From Clostridia bacterium (GTDB lineage Bacteria; Bacillota; Clostridia; Oscillospirales; Acutalibacteraceae), in contig JAFQCR010000036.1 of the NCBI GenBank assembly GCA_017416345.1, positions 1 to 46,894 of the forward strand: DNA of 46,894 nt, given 5' to 3'. How positions within the stretch are numbered: position 1 is the first letter of the stretch; each line of letters opens with the position of its first letter. This document shows positions 24,720-33,219 of this stretch, piece after piece. Position numbers and translations under genes: made by a program. A model generated the notes under the pieces. That model worked only from the letters and a program-made list of their open reading frames with translations. It was not told the DNA's origin and ran no database searches.

Positions 24720-24892
24720 CAAATGATGTATTGCCTACGGCGATATGATGTTATGCTCCGCATAATGATGTTGCTCGTTTCACTCGCAATGATGCGATGT
24801 TTGTCCCAAAATGTGGCGAAGCCACACATCATTAGGCGTAGCCGTCATCATTGGGTGTTGCCCAACATCATTTGCCGAAGGCAAACATCATT
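24720..24892. repeat. Mini-hairpin array with ATGATG/CATCAT linkers
   Basis: About seven or eight tiny hairpins with different stems, each joined by the constant word (A)ATGATG or its complement: TTATGCTCCGCATAA, TTGCTCGTTTCACTCGCAA, TGTGGCGAAGCCACA, GGCGTAGCC, GGGTGTTGCCC, TTTGCCGAAGGCAAA. Linkers read ATGATG on the left and CATCATT on the right, so the whole block is roughly mirror-arranged about 24800. There is no coding frame across it. Confidence 0.8.
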
Positions 24893-24894
24893 CA

Positions 24895-24939
24895 AAAAGA
24901 CCTCTTTTGTCCAGTAGACAAAAGAGGTCTTTTTGTTGG
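24895..24939. terminator. Strong hairpin after the mini-hairpin array
   Basis: AAAAAGACCTCTTTTGTC-CAGTA-GACAAAAGAGGTCTTTTT is an 18-bp stem with A and T runs on both sides, so it can terminate in either direction. It is likely the terminator for the minus-strand restriction operon. Confidence 0.85.
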
Positions 24940-25002
24940 CTATGGGCTACAAAAAAGATATTTTTGCCGTTTTTGCGTATGAATTCGAACTCTCACAAAT
25001 AC

Positions 25003-25263
25003 TTAATCTGTAATCTTATCTTTTTTCGCTGCTTCTACTATTGCTGATGCTTCGCTAAGCCTAAGATCCCAATACTTTTGTAGCATAGCTATGATTTTAT
25101 CAGAGGGAATCCCGCATTCAAGCATTGCATCTACTGCTCTACTAAATCCCCAAACTCTTTCTTCAAACACAGCATCATCAATTACTTGATTTCCCGCATC
25201 ACGCACGGTTTGTAATAGTTCAACTCCGAGTTTTGAGACCATATTTTTAAAATTTGAGTTCAT
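25003..25263 (-). CDS. Small protein downstream of the restriction system (86 aa)
   Basis: Not recognised. Helical and acidic, with KLGVELLQTVRDAGNQVIDD and VDAMLECGIPSDKIIAMLQK. Start behind GAGGAAAT. It is the last gene of the minus-strand run regulator - RMS fusion - HEPN-like - this gene, 70 bp after the previous stop, so probably in the same transcript. Confidence 0.65.
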   Translation of the reverse strand: MNSNFKNMVSKLGVELLQTVRDAGNQVIDDAVFEERVWGFSRAVDAMLECGIPSDKIIAMLQKYWDLRLSEASAIVEAAKKDKITD

Positions 25264-25333
25264 AGGTTATTTCCTCTTCTTTTATTTATCGTATTCAAAA
25301 ATGGCTTACTGATTTGTGGGCATTTCCCACAAA

Positions 25334-26116
25334 TCATATGTAGCCCATTTCTTGGCAGTGGTCTGATACCGCTTTCTTAAAGTCTTTCAATTTTGCCTGA
25401 TACCCTCTGTGCGCAGTAATCAAGCCGCTGACACTCATTTCGTTGCATACGAGCAACTCGTTCACGGATAGCTTAAATGACTGAATCATTTGCTCAGAAA
25501 TGACATCTTTGGGGTTGTCGTATCCGTCATATTCACCCTGGCAAAAGCTCAGCAACACCTCCGAAAACCACTTGCGGATAGGCTTGTCCATGCACCTGTG
25601 AATGCACGACATAGAAGTGAGAACACTATTAGCCTTAGCATCAAAGCCATCTTCCGTCAATATTTCAAACTTTCCGGATGCGTGTGCCATTTCGTTTCTT
25701 GTATCAACCAGATCGCTAACAGCAGAAATCTGAGAGCGGTCTAATTCTATAATTTTGAACAGCCTTGCAATATCTTTTTCAGGAATCAAACTATACGCAA
25801 ATATCGAGTCCGCATCTTCGATTTTCAAGTCTCTTTCCCGTCCATTGTACGGGCGTGCAAATACGATGGCATCTTTGTAGCGTTTCGGCTCAATTTGCCC
25901 GATTTTCCACGCCGTACAATAGATATAGGTCATATAAAGAAGATGTAGACCAAAATACGCAAACTGATATTGCCCATATTTGTAGTTTACCGCAATGAGA
26001 TTGGTAATGTTCTGGATGTAATTGATTACGTCCTCTTCATCGGCGGGATCAATGGGAAGATAATTTAGTATTTCCTGCAGGTATGGTACCTCTGTATAAT
26101 CAACTACATCAGACAC
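25334..26116 (-). CDS. HEPN-like protein in the restriction-modification operon
   Basis: 260 aa. No full-length family recognised. VDTRNEMAHASG contains R-N-x-x-x-H (Rx4H), the catalytic motif of HEPN ribonucleases, within a helical protein; this supports but does not prove a HEPN fold. GTG 26116 lies two bases after the stop of the RMS gene, with GGGGTGAG as its ribosome-binding site, so it is tightly coupled to it. HEPN proteins beside restriction systems often act as abortive-infection effectors (established for the class; inferred here). Confidence 0.7.
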   Translation of the reverse strand: MSDVVDYTEVPYLQEILNYLPIDPADEEDVINYIQNITNLIAVNYKYGQYQFAYFGLHLLYMTYIYCTAWKIGQIEPKRYKDAIVFARPYNGRERDLKIEDADSIFAYSLIPEKDIARLFKIIELDRSQISAVSDLVDTRNEMAHASGKFEILTEDGFDAKANSVLTSMSCIHRCMDKPIRKWFSEVLLSFCQGEYDGYDNPKDVISEQMIQSFKLSVNELLVCNEMSVSGLITAHRGYQAKLKDFKKAVSDHCQEMGYI

Positions 26117-26118
26117 TT

Positions 26119-29046
26119 TTACTCACCCCAAACTTCCTTTATACGGGTTTCAATTTTTTCGGTGAAAACTTTTATGAGTTGCTTGGATGGCTCAATTAGA
26201 GATTGTTCATAACTAATCTGGTCAAGGATTTTCTTCTGTTCCTCAAGAGATGGAACCGGAATACGATACTGTTTGACATAGTTAATGTCAATTCGCTGCT
26301 GACCAGCAGTACCAGTCATAAACGATTTCCCACCATCAATAAACTCGGGGGTATTGATGTGATAGAAAATCCACTCCGGATATACGAGCGAGGTGTTTGC
26401 TCGTATTACGATATACTCAGTAGACCCGAAGCCGATACCATTTGTCAGATTTCGAGCAATGGCAGCTTTCCCGTTTTCAAAGCAAGGTGTAATCTTCGCA
26501 AGAAGAATATCATTATCTCTGAAATAGGTAAAGCCAGAAAGCACTTCGGAGAGCTTTCGCTTCTCTTTTGGTGCAAATGTAACATCGAAAGTATTGATAT
26601 CAGCCATGGGAACAAACGAAACCTCGGTATCCTCCGGCAACGCCTTGGCCTCATCTTTAGAAGGCTTGAACATCGCTATTTCTGCTAATGTTTTGTAAGT
26701 ATCAGCCTGGCAAATAATCTGAGGAGTATAGTTTGACACAACAGCCCTGGCACCTGTGATTATGTGCTGGTATCCCTCAAGCTCTTCAACCATCTTCTGT
26801 TGAATTGCTACAGGAATTTGGTGTATCGGGAGATCTAACAAATATTTGGCATCTACACGAGGGAGCTGGCCACCACTAACTCCATTTAGAACCATCTCGT
26901 TAAAACGAGCGCTTCTAAAAATACGGCTATACAATTCTGGCAGTATGCTGTCTTTATCTTTGGCTCTGAGAACAATAATGTCTGTTGAACAAATGCCGTC
27001 TGTGTTCGGATAAGCGACCTTGTTTAATGCAGGTCTCAACCTACCATATAGAATATCAGACTTCTTAAATACTCGTTTAGCACTTCTGATAGAATCAATC
27101 TCACATTCAAGTTCACCTAAGAGTCTTCCGGTTGACGGCTCTATGTTCTCTAAACCAATGTATACCGTCCAGCCAGTTTCCTCAACAGGGTTTATTGTGT
27201 CCGAAACAAGTTCAAATAGATCTCCAACCTTGACTAACGGCCAATTATTTTTAGATGCAATTGTTTCATTAGAACGATACCGGCTACCGACAAGGATATA
27301 AGAATTTCTTCGCACTTTATCAAGCGAGATAACCTCAAAACCCACCTTCAGCATATCTGCAGCCTGATCCTTATCTAACTTTCGATATTCTTCATATCTT
27401 GTTAAATCGCTGGGAGTATCAAGCTTGCGGCGATGATTGTCGAGTGTGTATCCATCGCTCTTGACATCAAAATACCAAAAATCTTTCTTCTTTTCCGATG
27501 CCTTAATCTTTTTGTTTACCTTGGTCGCATAAATAATATCGGTTTTTACACCAGTATATGGCAGAAAAACACCTTGCGGCAAAGAAATTATGCTCTGGAG
27601 CTGGCAGTGATCCAGCAAATACTCACGAGTTTTCGCAAGATCCTTGCGGAACAGGAAGCCTTCCGGAACAACAAGTGCCATACGTCCATTTTCGGCAACA
27701 CTATTGATTGCCTTCATACAATGCTGCACACAGATGCTATCGCCATTTGTGCTTGGAAGATCATAAAGATTTCCGTGTTTCGTTTTCTGCGAATACGGCA
27801 TATTTGCGAGGACAATGTCAAATCCTCTGTGGTGCAAAACACCGTTCTCATCCGTATAGGTTTCGGTTCCATCAATGGGATTGGCCAAACTGTCGAGCAT
27901 TTGGATGTTGCTGTGTCCATCACCAGCCAAAATCATATTCATTTTGGTGATTCGGGCAGTGTTTGTAATTTCGTTGCCGTATACTGTAGACTCCCGCAAG
28001 GTTTTTATATTCGCTTCGGTTCGAGCCATATTGTTATGGATATACCGGAAACTCTCAATAAGGAAACCGCCAGTGCCGCAGAACGGGTCATAAATTTTTT
28101 CGCCAATCTGCGGATTCACCAAGCGCACCATTGTTTTGACAATATGACGAGGCGTGAAGTATTCGCCCAAATCATTCTTGGTGGAGGTAGATGCTTTCAA
28201 GAAATATTCAAAAGCATCACCCTTAACATCGCTGTCCACATCGGTAAGCATAAGGGGATCAAGCTTATCCATGATCTCCTTTAAGATGCTTGCATCCCTA
28301 ATCTGCAAGGGCGTAAAAATATCCGTATCATAGAGTGCGTTCAGCTTGTCATATACAGTTTTGTTTATATACTCAATGCGTGTAGAAATGGGAATTTGCT
28401 TAATGCTGTCCCAACTGCAAGCAATATCAAATTTAGTTGGAATGCCAGCTTCACGCTTAATCTGCTCGCTTTCGCTGATAAGCTTCAAGAACAGAATGTT
28501 TGCAAATTCTCCGAAGCGTTCAATGCCGGCACGCAGACCTTCTCCACGAAGCATATTGTTTGCTTCATCAAAAATGCGAATAAGCTCTTTTCGGTCATAC
28601 TGAACTTTAGGGCTAACGGTATTTACTTCGAAGGACGTCAAATAACGCAAAGCAAGAGCTTCGCGGATAAATTCATCTACTTCCTCACCGTTAAGAATCG
28701 GAGGTCTATTTGCTACAGTATGAAATGCTTTGCAGAAAACACCGTCAGTAGCGAATACGAGAGGTGCTTCAATAGCTTTTGCGTACTGGATACCTTGCTC
28801 CAATGCGGCATCAAGCCGAACACCTTTCTTTTTAGCTTCGATAACGATCAAAGGCTTGTCGCTATCTTTCGAGTACAAAACATAGTCCGGACGCTTTCCG
28901 CCGAGCTTCTTTTTTTCTGCTTCAGAACGAGGTTGTTCGTAATAAACATTCTGCTCTTTACCGCTTAATTTCCAACCGAGGTTTTCAAGGCTACGGTCGA
29001 TGAGCACACGGGTTTCTGCTTCTAATGGCATTGTATTTGTATTCAT
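26119..29046 (-). CDS. Single-chain restriction-modification-specificity protein (Type IIG/I-like RMS fusion)
   Basis: 975 aa. Residues 1-125 form an HsdR-N-like nuclease: RPDYVLYSKDSDKPLIVIEA then KK, i.e. PD-(D/E)xK type. Residues about 150-590 form an HsdM-type N6-adenine methyltransferase with the helical N-domain, motif I DPFCGTGGFL and motif IV NMPY (the second position is usually P; here M). Residues about 620-975 form an HsdS-like region with two target-recognition domains, each ending in a helical spacer (PIHQIPVAIQQKMVEELEGY; RIPVPSLEEQKKILDQI). No helicase/translocase domain is present, so cleavage near the site (Type IIG style) is expected. The ATG overlaps the TAA of the upstream regulator (TAATG); AAGGAGGG precedes it. 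Confidence 0.92.
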   Translation of the reverse strand: MNTNTMPLEAETRVLIDRSLENLGWKLSGKEQNVYYEQPRSEAEKKKLGGKRPDYVLYSKDSDKPLIVIEAKKKGVRLDAALEQGIQYAKAIEAPLVFATDGVFCKAFHTVANRPPILNGEEVDEFIREALALRYLTSFEVNTVSPKVQYDRKELIRIFDEANNMLRGEGLRAGIERFGEFANILFLKLISESEQIKREAGIPTKFDIACSWDSIKQIPISTRIEYINKTVYDKLNALYDTDIFTPLQIRDASILKEIMDKLDPLMLTDVDSDVKGDAFEYFLKASTSTKNDLGEYFTPRHIVKTMVRLVNPQIGEKIYDPFCGTGGFLIESFRYIHNNMARTEANIKTLRESTVYGNEITNTARITKMNMILAGDGHSNIQMLDSLANPIDGTETYTDENGVLHHRGFDIVLANMPYSQKTKHGNLYDLPSTNGDSICVQHCMKAINSVAENGRMALVVPEGFLFRKDLAKTREYLLDHCQLQSIISLPQGVFLPYTGVKTDIIYATKVNKKIKASEKKKDFWYFDVKSDGYTLDNHRRKLDTPSDLTRYEEYRKLDKDQAADMLKVGFEVISLDKVRRNSYILVGSRYRSNETIASKNNWPLVKVGDLFELVSDTINPVEETGWTVYIGLENIEPSTGRLLGELECEIDSIRSAKRVFKKSDILYGRLRPALNKVAYPNTDGICSTDIIVLRAKDKDSILPELYSRIFRSARFNEMVLNGVSGGQLPRVDAKYLLDLPIHQIPVAIQQKMVEELEGYQHIITGARAVVSNYTPQIICQADTYKTLAEIAMFKPSKDEAKALPEDTEVSFVPMADINTFDVTFAPKEKRKLSEVLSGFTYFRDNDILLAKITPCFENGKAAIARNLTNGIGFGSTEYIVIRANTSLVYPEWIFYHINTPEFIDGGKSFMTGTAGQQRIDINYVKQYRIPVPSLEEQKKILDQISYEQSLIEPSKQLIKVFTEKIETRIKEVWGE

Positions 29047-29312
29047 TACGCACCCTCCTTGTTGCCCATTTTTCTAAGTTCGGTATTTGCTTTACCTGTG
29101 AGTGAATATTTTCCTCGGCTGCTGAGTTGAACAATATAACCATTCGTTTTCAATTCACCAATAATTGTATTTACTTTAGTTTTTGTAAAATGCAATATAT
29201 CAGCAATTTCTTGTTGTGATAACTTGACAATTTGCTCATTATTAACGGAAATCTGCCGATTTGCCATACATTCTAAAACTCTGTATTTATCATTTACAAA
29301 GAATCCAGACAT
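29046..29312 (-). CDS. Winged-helix regulator of the restriction operon
   Basis: 88 aa. The helix-turn-helix/winged-helix pattern is VKLSQQEIADILHFTKTKVN then TIIGELKTNGYIVQLSSRGKYSL (recognition helix and wing). It is first in the operon and overlaps the RMS start, so it probably controls RM dosage as controller proteins do. Ribosome-binding site GGGGGGG nine bases upstream. Two ATATCAGT repeats in its promoter are candidate binding sites. Confidence 0.8.
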   Translation of the reverse strand: MSGFFVNDKYRVLECMANRQISVNNEQIVKLSQQEIADILHFTKTKVNTIIGELKTNGYIVQLSSRGKYSLTGKANTELRKMGNKEGA

Positions 29313-29348
29313 TGCAAATACCCCCCCAAAAAATACTTCGGTCTTAAA

Positions 29349-29386
29349 ATTATACCATATCAGTCCAAAAACGTCAATATATCAGT
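29349..29386 (-). promoter_or_regulatory. Promoter and direct-repeat operator of the restriction operon
   Basis: On the minus strand: TTGACG (29372-29377), 17-nt spacer, TATAAT (29349-29354). Two copies of ACTGATAT (29357-29364 and 29379-29386) are 22 bp apart, two helical turns, flanking the -35 element. This is a plausible autoregulatory site for the winged-helix protein. Confidence 0.6.
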
Positions 29387-29447
29387 CTCGATTTGTGGAG
29401 AAATGTAAGTTTCTTGTGCTATAATCATCCGCAAAGGAGTTGATAAA

Positions 29448-30587
29448 ATGAGAACTTACACGCAAAAAGAAAAACAAGCGGTCATTGACCGTGTTATATC
29501 CGGTGAGCCGTCTGCGCATATCCTCGCCGACACCGATATACCCAAGAGCACCTTTTACAGTTGGTTACGCATTTATCGAGAGGAACAAAACGCTGCCAAT
29601 AAGAGAACGGTGGACATCCGCAATTTTCACTTGCTTGAAAACAAAGTCACACGCTTGGAAAGTATCGTTGAAATTCTCAAATCTGCAACCTGCACGCCGA
29701 AGTCGCCATTAAGACAACGGTTATATGCTGCTGAACAGCTTTACGGTAAATATAACGTGCACATAATCTGTGATGCGTTTGACATTTCCCGAGGAACATT
29801 TTATAACCACGTTCTCCGCAACAAGAAAGACAACACGTGGTATGCGATACGTCGGGAAGAACTACGGCTTCGCATACAGGAGATTTACGACGAAAGCAAT
29901 CAGATCTTCGGTGCCGCTAAAATTGCGGCAGTCATGAAAAGTGAAGGCTTCAAAGTCAGTAATGAAATGGTACGCACGCTTATGCGTGATATGGGGTTAG
30001 TCAGCATTCGTCAGTCGGCGAAGAAATTATACGAAGACGAAGGGCGCAAGTATAAAAATCACCTTAACCAAGAGTTTGACACGAACAAGCCGAACGAAGT
30101 GTGGGTTAGTGATGTTACCTATTTCAAGTACGGCGAAAATGCTTATTACATTTGCGTGATTATTGACCTGTTCTCACGTATGGTCGTGGGTTATAAAATT
30201 GGAAAGACCAACAGCACGCAGCTTGTAAAATCTACTTTTCAAATTGCCTATAAAGCACGTCAGCCGGATTCAAGTTTGATCTTCCATACTGACCGCGGCG
30301 GCAACTATCGTTCCAAAACAATGAACGACTATATGCGTTCACTACACATCACGCATTCCTTTTCACGTGCGCACGTGCCGTATGACAATTCTGTAATGGA
30401 ATCGTTCTTCGCTTCTTTGAAGCGTGAGGAATTGTATCGCACGAAATACCGTTCGGAAGCAGACTTCCGAAGTGCGGTGGACAAGTACATTGTATTCTAC
30501 AACACCAAACGTCCACACAGGAAATTGCAATACAAGACTCCCGAACAGAAGGAAGAGGAATATGCCTTGAAGGACGCGGGTTTATAA
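29448..30587 (+). CDS. IS3-family (IS150-like) transposase, single reading frame
   Basis: 379 aa in one frame. The N-terminal helix-turn-helix region (residues 1-60) starts MRTYTQKEKQAVIDRVISGE; a HTH_21-like middle part is FGAAKIAAVMKSEGFKVSNE. The integrase core has DDE residues in WVSDVTYFK, FHTDRGGNYRS and ESFFASLKREE. Most IS3 elements make this protein by frameshift between two ORFs; here it is continuous. Start behind AAAGGAG. Terminal inverted repeats could not be fixed with confidence; the element probably lies between about 29390 and 30610. Confidence 0.92.
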   Translation: MRTYTQKEKQAVIDRVISGEPSAHILADTDIPKSTFYSWLRIYREEQNAANKRTVDIRNFHLLENKVTRLESIVEILKSATCTPKSPLRQRLYAAEQLYGKYNVHIICDAFDISRGTFYNHVLRNKKDNTWYAIRREELRLRIQEIYDESNQIFGAAKIAAVMKSEGFKVSNEMVRTLMRDMGLVSIRQSAKKLYEDEGRKYKNHLNQEFDTNKPNEVWVSDVTYFKYGENAYYICVIIDLFSRMVVGYKIGKTNSTQLVKSTFQIAYKARQPDSSLIFHTDRGGNYRSKTMNDYMRSLHITHSFSRAHVPYDNSVMESFFASLKREELYRTKYRSEADFRSAVDKYIVFYNTKRPHRKLQYKTPEQKEEEYALKDAGL

Positions 30588-30732
30588 GACACGTGCAGTC
30601 GGACTAATGGGTTCGAAAAGGTTTGCTTTTAAATCTTCGGATTTTAAAATTTGCGTTTTTCTGTTTTTAGTCCAGCTGACAAAAAGAAAATGCGACCTCG
30701 AAAAGCCGCATAAATACTGGGTTTTATAATAA
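30588..30732. other. Right flank of the transposase gene; att-like sequence
   Basis: No gene. AT-rich, with an ATTTTAAA palindrome near 30640 and, at about 30696-30724, CTCGAAAAGCCGCATAAATA then CTGGGTTTT. The core GCATAAAYACTGGGTTTT recurs after guaA at about 46580-46597, which suggests a shared recombination or terminator sequence. Confidence 0.4.
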
Positions 30733-30782
30733 AAACACCATTGAGTCTGAACTTGAGGGTTCAGATTTCAATGGTGTCTTTA
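30733..30782 (-). terminator. Terminator of the tRNA operon
   Basis: On the minus strand ACACCATTGA...TCAATGGTGT with an inner TCTGAAC/GTTCAGA helix, then TTTTTATT, just downstream of tRNA-Gln. Confidence 0.75.
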
Positions 30783-30784
30783 GA

Positions 30785-30859
30785 TGGCTGGGGTGGCAGG
30801 ATTCGAACCTACGAATGCAGCAGTCAAAGTGCTGTGTCTTACCGCTTGACGACACCCCA
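30785..30859 (-). tRNA. tRNA-Gln (TTG anticodon)
   Basis: 75 nt including encoded CCA (30785-30787). Acceptor TGGGGTG pairs with CACCCCA; the T-arm contains GGTTCGAATCC; anticodon loop CTTTGAC gives TTG. The 3' end faces the accessory island at 24-30.7 kb, the usual orientation for integration next to a tRNA. Confidence 0.95.
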
Positions 30860-30957
30860 ACATATAAAATTGAAGGCTTACCTTTTTTGGCTCGGTTTTT
30901 GAGGCTTTTTGGCATTAAAATCGGGCGCTTTTTGAAAAAAGGTAAAAAAAATAAAAG

Positions 30958-31034
<77 letters not shown>

Positions 31035-31126
31035 CACATTTTTAAACAAACGTGCCTTAAGCACACGGACTATTATATCCACCGAAAGGCCATTTGTCAA
31101 TAGTAAATTTTCAAAATTCGCAAAAA

Positions 31127-31345
31127 TTACAGTTTAAAATCCTTCGGGTCGTAGTCACGGCCGATATCCTTGACCCTCGGTACACGCTTTAAGGGGTCGT
31201 AACGGTAGGAGCGACAGCTGTCCAGAGGCTTGGTCACGCCGTGCTTCATGCAAAATATCTCCTCTCCGCCCGAAAGCGGACGACCCTCAAGGCAATACGC
31301 ACAGGCAGGGCTTATCGACTTGTCAAAAAACTTACTGTTTCCCAC
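31127..31345 (-). CDS. Small cysteine-containing protein of unknown function
   Basis: 72 aa from GTG 31345, preferred over the in-frame ATG at 31375 because GGGAGG lies just ahead of the GTG. Cysteines at ACAYC, IFCMKHG and DSCRSY could bind one zinc. The C-terminal RYDPLKRVPR pattern is one I associate with short conserved hypothetical proteins of Ruminococcaceae, but no function is known. It lies between the tRNAs and ylbJ, on the same strand as both. Confidence 0.7.
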   Translation of the reverse strand: MGNSKFFDKSISPACAYCLEGRPLSGGEEIFCMKHGVTKPLDSCRSYRYDPLKRVPRVKDIGRDYDPKDFKL

Positions 31346-31398
31346 GGTATCGCCTCCCAAAAGCTTTTTTACCATTATACTCCCGTTTTATTGCGCTG

Positions 31399-32466
31399 TC
31401 AATATTTTTTGAGGTCAGCCTCCGTACTTGAGGAATTGTGGATAAAGCTTAACAGCACAAGGCACAGCACCACCAACGATGCCGCTGCCAAGGGGCTTGT
31501 GTGCACGGCGGCCGTTGTCCCGAACGTTCCTGTGCTGATTGAGCGAGGGAAAACGACCTCGGCTACGGCGATAAGACCTGCCGAAAGCGCACCGTGGGCA
31601 AGTCTTGACAAAAAGATCGATCGCAACGGCGGCTGCAGGGCATGTGCGGCGGCCGTGACCTGAAAGATAACCGAGATTCCTCCGAACCCAAGCAAAAATG
31701 CCGCCAAGGGCAGATCTTGTCGGGTACAATGGGTCAACCCAACCGTGACCTCGGATAGCATTGTTACCACCCGTGACACCGACTGCGGCAGGTAAGAAAG
31801 CAATCCGCCAAGACCCGAAAACACCACTACAAAGGCCGAAACCGTCAGCATGGTGGAGGCCGCATCGCCCACCGCCCTCACAAATGCATCCGAAACGGCA
31901 GGGCAGAGGTCTTTTTTTAAGGCTTGCGGTTGCCTGTGCGGCGGTGAAAACCGTCGGTCGGGCAAAAAACGCACCGTAGCGGTCAAGATAACGGTCGCTA
32001 AAAGATGCACTATAAGTAAGCGCACGCCGTCCGAGGTGCTTTCCAGCATCGCCGAACCGACCGCCGTGACGATAAAAGCAGGGCCTGCGTTGACCGAAAA
32101 GGTCAGCATTTTTAAGGCCTTGGCACGGGTCACGGTGCCGTTTTCGTAAAGAGTGTTAATAAGCCTTGCGCCCACGGGGTAGCCCGAAACGGCGGCCAAA
32201 AGCCATACCGTGGCGCATTGGCCGTCGAGCCCGAAAAGCGCTTTTGTGGCGGGGGATACCACCCTGCCAACGGTGTCTGCGATGCCCGAATACGCAATAA
32301 AAAGTGCCACCGCCGTGAACAAAAACAGCGAGGGCAAGACCTTGTCGGCACAAAGCACAAGTCCCTTTTTCACGCCCTCACGCACCGCCTGCGATCCGAC
32401 CGTGATACCCACGGCAACCAAGACTCCCACCGCCGCCAAAATGCTCTTTTTCAAGCGTAATACCAT
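31399..32466 (-). CDS. ylbJ: Sporulation integral membrane protein YlbJ
   Basis: 355 aa, about eight to nine TM segments, with the nucleoside-transporter-like (Gate) signatures GLVLCADKVLPSLFLFTAVA, AAVSGYPVGARLI and FSVNAGPAFIVTAVG typical of YlbJ. In Bacillus ylbJ is SigE-dependent and needed for the spore cortex. ATG 32466 follows AAAGGA; the frame runs a further 228 bp upstream into the repeat region, which is not coding. The 3' end is close to the small cysteine protein gene. Confidence 0.88.
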   Translation of the reverse strand: MVLRLKKSILAAVGVLVAVGITVGSQAVREGVKKGLVLCADKVLPSLFLFTAVALFIAYSGIADTVGRVVSPATKALFGLDGQCATVWLLAAVSGYPVGARLINTLYENGTVTRAKALKMLTFSVNAGPAFIVTAVGSAMLESTSDGVRLLIVHLLATVILTATVRFLPDRRFSPPHRQPQALKKDLCPAVSDAFVRAVGDAASTMLTVSAFVVVFSGLGGLLSYLPQSVSRVVTMLSEVTVGLTHCTRQDLPLAAFLLGFGGISVIFQVTAAAHALQPPLRSIFLSRLAHGALSAGLIAVAEVVFPRSISTGTFGTTAAVHTSPLAAASLVVLCLVLLSFIHNSSSTEADLKKY

Positions 32467-32493
32467 TCCCACACCGTTCCTTTCTACATATTT

Positions 32494-32574
32494 TCGTGCC
32501 GAAGGCACATATCGGGCGCAACAGCGCATATCGAGTTTGCGGACTGAAACATATCGAGCGAAAAGCACATATCG
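32494..32574. repeat. Mini-hairpin array with ATATCG linkers
   Basis: Four units, each a different small stem-loop followed by ATATCG: GTGCCGAAGGCAC, GCGCAACAGCGC, a GTTTGCGGACTGAAAC unit and a degenerate GCGAAAAGC unit. Same design as 24720-24892 but with another linker. Confidence 0.7.
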
Positions 32575-32685
32575 ACACAGATGTCTTACCGTAGGGGCGA
32601 ACTGTGTTCGCCCGCCGAGCCCTCCTTGCCTAAAGGAGGGTGGCATTGCGAAGCAATGACGGGAGGATTTCGCAAGCCGACTATA

Positions 32686-32802
32686 TTGTATCATTTTTAG
32701 TCCATTGTAACGGTGGACACCTCATCCGTCAGGCTTCGCCTGCCACCTTCCCCTCGAGGGGAAGGCTAATTGTAGGGGAGGCCATCGGCCGCCCACCGTA
32801 AG
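32686..32802. repeat. 117-bp direct repeat, copy 1
   Basis: Three mismatches by eye to copy 2 (33061-33177). It includes a two-hairpin cassette in reverse orientation (CACCTCATCCGTC, AGGCTTCGCCT, CTTCCCCTCGAGGGGAAG) plus the start of a GTAGGGG palindrome. Confidence 0.85.
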
Positions 32803-33060
32803 ACGGCTTTGCGGGACGTCGTGGGCGCCGTCCCCTACAAGAGATCCATTCACGTCATCGTAGGGGCGATTCACGAATCGCCCTCGGTCGCATCGTGATG
32901 CGACCCTACAAAACCAATCCGCCCAACCGTAGGGGCTTTCCTGTTCGCCCGCTACAAGATGGCTTATGAACCCTCTCACCCGACATTAGACGGGAGCTCT
33001 CCCGAGGGGAGAGCCTAACCGTAGGGGCGAACTGTGTTCGCCCGCCGTAAGACGGCTATG

Positions 33061-33177
33061 TTGTATCATTTTTAGTCCATTGTAACGGTGGACACCTCAT
33101 CCGTCAGGCTTCGCCTGCCACCTTCCCCTCGAGGGGAAGGCTAATTGTAGGAGAGGCCATTGGTCGCCCACCGTAAG
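33061..33177. repeat. 117-bp direct repeat, copy 2
   Basis: Second copy of 32686-32802 in the same orientation; the differences fall in its GTAGGAGAGGCCATTGGTCGC part. A local segmental duplication of about 375-bp period. Confidence 0.85.
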
Positions 33178-33219
33178 TTGGCTTGCGGAACGACGAGGGC
33201 GCCGTCCCCTACAATAGAG

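Noticed and set aside
24720-24892. CRISPR array
   Set aside because: Units are short, different and self-complementary, with a 6-7 bp constant word; there are no equal-length repeats and spacers and no cas genes.
29448-30587. Exact IS boundaries and target duplication
   Set aside because: Candidate ends (for example TGTGGAGAAATG on the left, GACACGTGCA on the right) do not form convincing inverted repeats by eye.
32467-32694. N-terminal extension of ylbJ
   Set aside because: The extra codons pass through the ATATCG array and palindromes; ATG 32466 has a ribosome-binding site and gives the normal YlbJ length.
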